A stretch of 6,891 nucleotides of DNA from JAUWCW01 sp030609125 [NCBI: Candidatus Rokuibacteriota bacterium] (lineage in GTDB: Bacteria; JAUVQV01), in the NCBI GenBank assembly GCA_030609125.1, contig JAUWCW010000106.1:1-6891 (forward strand), given 5' to 3'. Positions 1-4,893 of the stretch are shown piece by piece; positions within the stretch are counted from its first letter, which is position 1; each line of letters starts with the position of its first letter. The position numbers and the translations under genes are program-made. The notes under the pieces are model-generated. The model was not told the DNA's origin. It was given only the letters and a program-made list of their open reading frames with translations, and did not search any database.

Positions 1-212
1 GCGGCGAGAAGAGAGAGCAGAAGGGCGTCGGTTCCCGAGGCGACACCGACGGCGTGGCGGACACCATGATACTTCGCCATGGATTCCTCGAACTGCTTCA
101 CCGCAGGCCCCAGAATGAACTGCGCGCTGCGAATGACCTCCTCGAGGCGGACCCGGATCCGGTCCTCCACCTCCCGGTGCTGCGTCCCAAGGTCGATGAA
201 TGGTACTTTCAC
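1..212 (-). CDS. DegT/DnrJ/EryC1/StrS-family sugar aminotransferase, N-terminal part (cut by window edge)
   Basis: Only the first 70 codons are present; the 3' end lies beyond position 1. The translation starts VKVPFIDLGTQHREVE, continues with RSAQFILGPAVKQFEE, and has KYHGVRHAVGVASGTDALLL at about residues 48-67. These match the N-terminus of PLP-dependent nucleotide-sugar aminotransferases: the PFIDL opening, the F-I-L-G-P-x-V-x-x-F-E block, and the A-V-x-V-A-S-G-T-D-A-L segment that contributes to the phosphate-binding part of the PLP site. The catalytic lysine is outside the window. Start: a GTG whose last two bases are the first two of the upstream oxidoreductase's TGA (GTGA overlap), preceded by a GAGGGGG ribosome-binding stretch. 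In such pairs the oxidoreductase makes a keto sugar and this enzyme converts the ketone to an amine, usually with glutamate as donor. The exact sugar cannot be read from this fragment. Family assignment is secure. Confidence 0.93.
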   Translation of the reverse strand, partial: MKVPFIDLGTQHREVEDRIRVRLEEVIRSAQFILGPAVKQFEESMAKYHGVRHAVGVASGTDALLLSLLA

Positions 213-1231
213 GCCCGCCCCCTCAGGGCCGTCACCCGGCCTCCGTGGCGCAGCGACCTGTCGGCGGCCTCGAGCACCCGCAGCACCTCCAGACCGTTGG
301 CTCCCCCGCTTATCGGTTCGCGGCCGGTTCGGATGCACTCGAGAAAATGCCTGCACTCCGCCTCGAGGGGCTGCTCGGTGGCGACTTCGACGGGGTCCGT
401 CCCTCCGTCGAGGTAGTCGAACTCCTTCACTTCCGTCCGCCGCCGCAGCCTGACGGACTTTTTGAAAAGCTTCAGGGGCGCCGCTGACAGCTCATCGAAA
501 ACCAGCATTCCCTTTTCCCCCACCACGACGAGCTCCCTCTCGCGCTCGGGGGCCAGCCAGCTCTCCTCGATGTGCGCCTGGATGCCGCCCTCGAACGTGA
601 TGGTGGTGAAAGCGACCTCCGGCACCTCCGGCTGCAGGTACGACTGCCCTGTCGTCACGACCCTTACCGGCTTCCGGCCTACGACCATAAGGGCAATGCT
701 GATGTCGTGAGGACCAAGATCCCAGAGAACACTGCAGTCGCTCTGGAGGCGGCCCAGGTTGCGGCGGCGGATGCCGATGAAGAAGACCTTGCCGACCTTG
801 TCCTGCCGCACGAGCCTGGCCAGCGCCTGGACCCCGGGATGGTACATGAGAAGGTGTCCGACCATGATGACCCGGTCGACCTTGCGGGAAAGGTTGACCA
901 GGCTTCTCGCCTCGCGGCTCGACAGGACGAAGGGCTTTTCCACAAAAAGATGCTTGCCGGCCCTGAGGACCTCCCGCCCTATTCCGTAATGCGTCTCCGA
1001 AGGGGTGGCGACGACGACTCCGTCGATCGCGGGATCGAGCAGAATGTCACGGTAGTCCTCGGTAAAGGCCGGACCGTTCTTTCCCAAACCGAGCTTGCTG
1101 TAGTTGGACTTTTTCAGGTCGCAGACGAGCCTCACCTCGCAGGCCCCGCCGGTGATGAAATTCCGCAGAAGGTTGGGTCCCCAGCTTCCGAGCCCGATCT
1201 GACCCAGAACAATCTTTCTCTTTCGCGTCAC
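209..1231 (-). CDS. Gfo/Idh/MocA-family NAD(P)-dependent sugar-nucleotide oxidoreductase
   Basis: A 340-residue protein, a normal length for the family. An N-terminal Rossmann fold is shown by GLGSWGPN at about residues 13-20. An aspartate ends the second strand (VCD, D38), which by family precedent favours NAD over NADP. The family signature E-K-P is at 98-100; its lysine is usually catalytic or substrate-binding. The C-terminal substrate domain has YHPG near 130 and WDLGPHDI at 170-177, with H175 in the usual active-site histidine position. The pattern resembles the WlbA/WbpB and GnnA types, which oxidise the 3-hydroxyl of UDP-GlcNAc or its uronate; that substrate is inference. The frame stays open to 1330, but the longer version would run through the terminator and into the tRNA gene, so I chose the GTG at 1231, followed by TRKRKIVLGQIG. 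Its ribosome-binding site is weak (GGAAG, 10 nt upstream). The stop overlaps the aminotransferase start by 4 nt, implying coupled translation and consecutive steps in one pathway. Confidence 0.93.
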   Translation of the reverse strand: MTRKRKIVLGQIGLGSWGPNLLRNFITGGACEVRLVCDLKKSNYSKLGLGKNGPAFTEDYRDILLDPAIDGVVVATPSETHYGIGREVLRAGKHLFVEKPFVLSSREARSLVNLSRKVDRVIMVGHLLMYHPGVQALARLVRQDKVGKVFFIGIRRRNLGRLQSDCSVLWDLGPHDISIALMVVGRKPVRVVTTGQSYLQPEVPEVAFTTITFEGGIQAHIEESWLAPERERELVVVGEKGMLVFDELSAAPLKLFKKSVRLRRRTEVKEFDYLDGGTDPVEVATEQPLEAECRHFLECIRTGREPISGGANGLEVLRVLEAADRSLRHGGRVTALRGRA

Positions 1232-1259
1232 AAATCTACCGCTTCCGCCCTGAAAGGCC

Positions 1260-1287
1260 AAAAAAAACGGGGAGCCAGGCTCCCCGT
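1260..1287 (-). terminator. Intrinsic (Rho-independent) terminator after tRNA-Phe
   Basis: Read on the minus strand, ACGGGGAG and CTCCCCGT form an 8-bp GC-rich stem with the 5-nt loop CCTGG, and eight T residues follow at once (A run at 1260-1267 on the plus strand). It starts about 10 nt after the tRNA CCA end. It is positioned to end the tRNA-Phe transcript and any read-through from the RDD gene. Its T-tract lies only 28 nt upstream of the oxidoreductase start codon. Confidence 0.92.
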
Positions 1288-1297
1288 GGGAACAGCG

Positions 1298-1373
<76 letters not shown>

Positions 1374-1387
1374 GTAAACGAACAAAA

Positions 1388-1416
1388 ATAGTACCCCTCA
1401 CCCTCCCCGATGTCAA
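1388..1416 (-). promoter_or_regulatory. Sigma-70-type promoter for tRNA-Phe
   Basis: On the minus strand a perfect -35 box TTGACA (1411-1416) is followed by exactly 17 bp and a -10 box TACTAT (1388-1393, 4 of 6 matches to TATAAT). The mature tRNA 5' end is 14 nt further on, so transcription should start about 6-8 nt before the tRNA. The spacer is G-rich (GGGG, GGG and GGGG runs). The stretch after the -10 is T-rich rather than GC-rich, unlike the classic stringent-control discriminator of enterobacterial stable-RNA promoters. This lies in the 87-bp gap after the RDD gene; I see no terminator for the RDD gene in that gap. Confidence 0.88.
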
Positions 1417-1460
1417 CTTTGACCCTATCGCAGACCTTCGCCCCAAGGCACCTTGCGGTT

Positions 1461-2438
1461 TCACACATCTTCCGGATGCTCGTCTCGAAGGTTCTTGACC
1501 CATGTTCCGGAGAGATAGTCGTGCCATCCGCGCTTTCGCTCGTCGATGAAGATCCACAGGAATCCGAGCCCCGCAAACGTCAGCGATACCAGGTATCCGA
1601 CCCAGCGCAGGAAGGCGCGGGTATATGTCATGGGCCCGCCGTCGGTGCGATGGATATCGAGCTTCATCACGGCCTTTCCCGGAGTCCTCCCGGTCCATGC
1701 AGGAAAAAACGTATGATAACACATACTTATAAAAAGGACGAGAAGATAGAAGGGAACAAAGAGGGCCCATCTGCCGGCGGGCGTTCTGATATGGGACCAC
1801 CCGTGGCCGCCGGCGCCAAGGACGAGAACGGCGCAGAAAAAGAAGAGCCCGAGGAGGCCCGCTATGATGGCGCTGTCAACCGCAAAGGCGGCCAGCCGGG
1901 GTGTGAAGCCGGCGCCTTCCTCGATCCACAGGTCTTCGGGAAGTTCCGCGTCATCGTCGATAATCGGCCCCGGCCCGCTCTCCGGAGCCTCCGCATATGT
2001 TTCGGCCTCGGCAGACTCCGCCGGATCATCTTCAACACCGCCATCCATGGCAGCCGGATCAAAATCCACTTCCATGCTCGGGAGGCTTACCGGCGTTTCC
2101 ACGATCGGCTCGTCAATGCCGTCGAGCCGCAACTCTCCCTCCGGTTCCGGCTCGTATTCCAGCCCCGGTTCCGGAACCGTCGCCGGTCCGGCCTCCAACT
2201 CCGCCGGTCCCCCGAGCAGCCCCTGCTCCTTTTCCCCCTCGGGAACCTCCGGCTCTTCGTCCGAGGAGGGGGAAGGGGGCGTGTCGTCGTTCAGCCTCAG
2301 GGAAAAGAGATCCTCCTGCAGGCGTGACCTCTCCGCCGCATCAGCCTGCTCCTCTCCAGTGGAGTCGAACATGGCGCCGCATTTCTTGCACGCTTCAAGA
2401 TCGTCAAAACTCACGTATCCGCATTGGTGACACTTCAT
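1461..2438 (-). CDS. Zinc-ribbon / acidic-linker / RDD-domain membrane protein
   Basis: A 325-residue protein with three parts. Residues 3-20 form a CxxC-10-CxxC zinc ribbon (C3, C6, C17, C20). Residues about 28-175 are a low-complexity linker rich in Glu, Asp, Pro and Gly, probably disordered. Residues about 176-318 are an RDD domain: R181 and D188 in RLAAFAVDSAII start helix 1, and three membrane segments lie near 184-208, 224-246 and 277-298. The loop motif GRTPGKAVMKL is at 250-260, and IDERKRGWHDYLSG at 298-311 supplies the late aspartates. RDD proteins are bacterial inner-membrane proteins; a few have been linked to ion transport, but no general function is established. The ATG start is preceded by GGAG at 10-nt spacing, and the ribbon's normal position at the N-terminus supports it. 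It lies 62 bp after rsmE and may be co-transcribed or use the TATAAT box in that gap. Domain calls are secure; function is unknown. Confidence 0.9.
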   Translation of the reverse strand: MKCHQCGYVSFDDLEACKKCGAMFDSTGEEQADAAERSRLQEDLFSLRLNDDTPPSPSSDEEPEVPEGEKEQGLLGGPAELEAGPATVPEPGLEYEPEPEGELRLDGIDEPIVETPVSLPSMEVDFDPAAMDGGVEDDPAESAEAETYAEAPESGPGPIIDDDAELPEDLWIEEGAGFTPRLAAFAVDSAIIAGLLGLFFFCAVLVLGAGGHGWSHIRTPAGRWALFVPFYLLVLFISMCYHTFFPAWTGRTPGKAVMKLDIHRTDGGPMTYTRAFLRWVGYLVSLTFAGLGFLWIFIDERKRGWHDYLSGTWVKNLRDEHPEDV

Positions 2439-2500
2439 CTATTCCGTTCTCCACAGAGCCACGCACAGCGGCGGGACCAGTTCCCCGCTCTCTCCGCCCC

Positions 2501-2529
2501 ATTATAGATCTTCATGGGCATTTTCTGCA
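2501..2529 (-). promoter_or_regulatory. Candidate promoter for the RDD gene, overlapping the rsmE stop
   Basis: A perfect TATAAT hexamer (2501-2506, minus strand) overlaps the TAA stop of rsmE and lies about 62 bp upstream of the RDD start codon. The hexamer 17 bp upstream is TGCAGA (2524-2529), only 3 of 6 matches to TTGACA, and there is no extended -10 TG. A start near 2494 would give a leader of about 55 nt, containing a small hairpin at 2471-2488 (GCGGG/CCCGC plus a G-T pair). The -10 match could be chance, but AT-rich hexamers are scarce in this GC-rich window. Confidence 0.35.
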
Positions 2530-3296
2530 TCCTCCGGGGCGGATTTTTCCCCGCCCAGATCGCCGCAGACGAACTGCAGCACGCTCAGGGCCGCCAGCCC
2601 CGCCGTCTCGGTCCGAAGGGTCCTCGGTCCAAGACCGGCGCATTCGAATCCTGCGCGTCGCCCATCTTCGACCTCGCCCGCCGCCCATCCCCCCTCGGGC
2701 CCCACCGCAACAAGAGCGCCGGCGGGGATTTTCACGGCGCGAAGAACCTCGCCCAGCCCCCGATTCCCGCCGCCCTCACAGAGCATCACCTTCAGGTCCA
2801 GGTCGACAGGCTCCTTCAGAAAATCCTCCCAGGTCTGCACTTTCCGCAGCAGCGGCATCCGGGTTCGGCCGGACTGGGCCACCGCGGCAGCCATGATGCG
2901 CTCCCAGCGCTCCTCTCTCGCCCGCTGACGCGGCCCCTCCAGGCTCACCACCGTCCGGGCCGACAGGACGGGGCGGATCTCGCTCACCCCAAGCTCCACC
3001 GCTTTCTGCACCACCATATCCATAAGGTCCTTCTTCGGCACGGCCTGGACCAGGGTGATCTTCAGCGGAGATTCGCGCCGGGGCGACTCCCTTTTCTCGA
3101 TTGTGCCGCCGATCCCCTCCGGAGTGGACACTATCCGCAGCAGGTATTCCGTTCCCGCGCCGTCGGTGGCGAGGAGGGTGTCCCCTTCCCGCAGGCGCAG
3201 GACCTTGCGGACATGCCGGATCCCGTCCCCGCTGAAGCGCACGAAGTCCCCCTCCACCTGTTCCGGGGCGATGTATACTCTCGAGTGCTCGCTCAC
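2502..3296 (-). CDS. rsmE: 16S rRNA (uracil-1498-N3)-methyltransferase RsmE
   Basis: A 264-residue SPOUT-superfamily methyltransferase. By family knowledge it methylates N3 of U1498 in helix 44 of 16S rRNA on the assembled 30S subunit, using S-adenosylmethionine. The N-terminal PUA-like domain shows RVYIAPEQVEG and HVRKVLRLREGD (about 6-39). The catalytic domain has VQAVPKKDLMDMVVQKAVEL (83-102), ERIMAAAVAQSGR (132-144), the SAM-binding VGPEGG (198-203) and the trefoil-knot motif LGPRTLRTETA (222-232). The last usually reads R-I-L-R; here it is R-T-L-R, a mild change. Residues after about 247 form a short charged tail. The start is a GTG 4 bp after the kinase stop with no clear Shine-Dalgarno sequence, so translation probably depends on re-initiation by ribosomes finishing the kinase. 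The start fits because the family begins within a few residues of the R-V-Y-I strand. Confidence 0.96.
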   Translation of the reverse strand: MSEHSRVYIAPEQVEGDFVRFSGDGIRHVRKVLRLREGDTLLATDGAGTEYLLRIVSTPEGIGGTIEKRESPRRESPLKITLVQAVPKKDLMDMVVQKAVELGVSEIRPVLSARTVVSLEGPRQRAREERWERIMAAAVAQSGRTRMPLLRKVQTWEDFLKEPVDLDLKVMLCEGGGNRGLGEVLRAVKIPAGALVAVGPEGGWAAGEVEDGRRAGFECAGLGPRTLRTETAGLAALSVLQFVCGDLGGEKSAPEDAENAHEDL

Positions 3297-3300
3297 GGCG

Positions 3301-4026
3301 TCACGAGGCGGCGGGCCGGGCGATGGTCATCCAGACCGCGAAATTCCTGCCGTATTCCGATTCCGCCCAGACCCTGCCTCCGTGGAGCTTGACGATCCTC
3401 TGCACGTTGTAAAGACCCAGCCCTGTCCCGGCTTGCGCCGGAATCTCCTTGTCCTTGATGCGAACGAACTTGCTGAAGATGTTGTCCAGCTCTTCCTTGC
3501 GGACCCCCTTGCCCTCGTTGTAGACACGAAGGAGCCAGTGGTCCCCCTCCATGAGGCAGTCCCAGATGATCCGCCCTTTCTCGCTCCCGTACTTGAGGGC
3601 GTTGAAGAAGAGGTTGTCGTACAGGGTGAGAAGAAGCTGCCGGTCGGCAAAGATCTTCCCGGCGCTGCAGTCCCCCTCCAGGACTTGCGACAGCCGCTCC
3701 GTCAGGTGGGGGAACTTGTCCGTCAGGTCGCTGAGCGCCACGAGAATGACGTCCCTTTTCAGGCTGAGCCACTCCTTGTGAAGAAGCTCCTCCTTCGCGT
3801 CCACCCTCCTCATGTTGAGAAAATCGCCGGTCATGTGCTCAATCCGGTAGGCGCTCACCAGAACCCTCTTCACTATTTCCTGCTGTTCCGCGGTGAGCTC
3901 CCCGTAGGCTCCCTCGGCCATCAGGTTGCTGAACATGATGATCGAATTGAGAGGATTGCGAATCTCGTGGGAGACAAAGTCCATGAGAAACTCATACAGG
4001 TCGAGCTTGCGCGTGATGTCGTCCAT
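3301..4026 (-). CDS. Soluble orphan histidine kinase (HisKA + HATPase_c, no sensor domain)
   Basis: A 241-residue protein consisting only of a kinase core. The HisKA dimerisation helix pair spans about 8-75, with H-box FVSHEIRNPLNS and phospho-acceptor H20. The ATP-binding domain follows: N-box DNLFFNALKYG (137-147; N138 and N142), G1 box NEGKGV (170-175), F-box IFSKFVRIKD (183-192) and G2 box GTGLGL (200-205). In the G1 box the usual adenine-contacting aspartate is Asn170; active kinases with N-x-G-x-G are known, so activity is not excluded. There is no membrane segment, PAS, GAF, HAMP or receiver domain, and the acceptor histidine is only 20 residues from the N-terminus. Input must therefore come from a partner protein. 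The ATG is preceded by AAGGG at 6-nt spacing and lies 3 bp after the TPR gene stop, making the TPR protein the best partner candidate. No response regulator is in the window, so the target is unknown. Confidence 0.93.
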   Translation of the reverse strand: MDDITRKLDLYEFLMDFVSHEIRNPLNSIIMFSNLMAEGAYGELTAEQQEIVKRVLVSAYRIEHMTGDFLNMRRVDAKEELLHKEWLSLKRDVILVALSDLTDKFPHLTERLSQVLEGDCSAGKIFADRQLLLTLYDNLFFNALKYGSEKGRIIWDCLMEGDHWLLRVYNEGKGVRKEELDNIFSKFVRIKDKEIPAQAGTGLGLYNVQRIVKLHGGRVWAESEYGRNFAVWMTIARPAAS

Positions 4027-4029
4027 TCT

Positions 4030-4887
4030 TCACCCTTTCCGGCCCGGTCCGGGGGCCGGCAGCTTCTGTTTCTGCATCCTTTCGCCGATACGCTCCATTC
4101 TCCGCCGCACCAGCCCCGGGTTCGGGTGCTCCTCGAGAATGCGCTCGAACTCTTCCAGCGCTTCCTGGAGGTCTCCGCTCTCTTCCAGGCAGCTGGCGAT
4201 GCCGAAACCGGCCTCGGCCCGCAGCTGAGGATCCGTGCTCTCCTCGACGACTCGGCGATAGTACCTGATGGCCGGCTGACAGGCGCGCATCACGTAGTAG
4301 CTGTCCGCCACACCGGTCAGGGCCCGGTCCCGGTACGGGCTGTCGGGGTATCTTTCCAGCTGTATTTCGTACTCTTCCCGAGCCTGCCTGAAGTCCCCGA
4401 GGCTGAAGTAACAACGCGCCACGGCGAGCTGGGCCCTCCCGCTTTCTTCGCCGGCAGGGGAGAGATTGATGAGGCGCTGGTATTCCACGATGGCCTGCCG
4501 GTAGTCCTCCAGCCTCTTCTCGTAAATCTCTCCCAGCAGCCTTTGGGCGCTCAGGCTCCAGGGACTCGCCGGGTTGCGGCGTATAAGGTCGCGAAAGGTT
4601 CGAATGGCCTCCCGGTCCCTCTGGAGGAAGAGGTAGTAGGTGTTTCCAATCAGGAACTGGGCCTGGTCCGCGAGAGGGTCGTCCGGGTAATCTTCCGTGA
4701 GCTCAAGGTAGGCGTCGATCGCCTTCTGGTAGTCGCCCTTCTCCCAGCTCTTTTCGGCCCGGGTGAAGGTCCTGCGGACGCGGTACCGGTGGCCCGCCGT
4801 GAACGCGATCACAGCGAGGGTGACGGCGAGAGCGAGGCTCAGGCCGAGGAGCCGGGGCCATCTCGATGTCCTCAGCCACTGGAGCAC
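4030..4887 (-). CDS. Membrane-anchored tetratricopeptide-repeat (TPR) protein
   Basis: A 285-residue protein. Residues about 10-31 form one hydrophobic segment, with no lipobox cysteine. Residues about 40-258 hold about six TPR-like units of 34-38 residues, for example KGDYQKAIDAYLELTEDYPD (50-69), FSLGDFRQAREEYEIQLERY (161-180) and EESGDLQEALEEFERILEEH (235-254). Each shows the W/L-G-Y and A-x-x-x-(F/Y) spacing of the repeat. The tail is short, basic and proline-rich. TPR arrays are protein-binding scaffolds. The layout resembles YbgF/CpoB- or BamD-like envelope proteins, but the lack of a lipobox and the uncleaved-looking anchor argue against a direct equivalent. Basic residues flank the hydrophobic segment on both sides (R6, R9, R12; then R34, R36, R38, R39), so topology is ambiguous. 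The GTG start is 6 bp after the gyrA stop, with AAGGA about 10 nt upstream. It is followed at once by the kinase gene. Confidence 0.88.
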   Translation of the reverse strand: MLQWLRTSRWPRLLGLSLALAVTLAVIAFTAGHRYRVRRTFTRAEKSWEKGDYQKAIDAYLELTEDYPDDPLADQAQFLIGNTYYLFLQRDREAIRTFRDLIRRNPASPWSLSAQRLLGEIYEKRLEDYRQAIVEYQRLINLSPAGEESGRAQLAVARCYFSLGDFRQAREEYEIQLERYPDSPYRDRALTGVADSYYVMRACQPAIRYYRRVVEESTDPQLRAEAGFGIASCLEESGDLQEALEEFERILEEHPNPGLVRRRMERIGERMQKQKLPAPGPGRKG

Positions 4888-4893
4888 GTCTTT

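Noticed and set aside
1436-1458. A short inverted repeat (CAAG/CTTG) after the RDD gene as a terminator
   Set aside because: The stem is only 4 bp with a 4-nt loop and no T-tract follows, so it is unlikely to terminate transcription.
3293-3772. A 159-codon minus-strand frame overlapping the kinase
   Set aside because: It is a shifted frame of the kinase gene, rich in Gln, Arg, Gly and Pro, without motifs.
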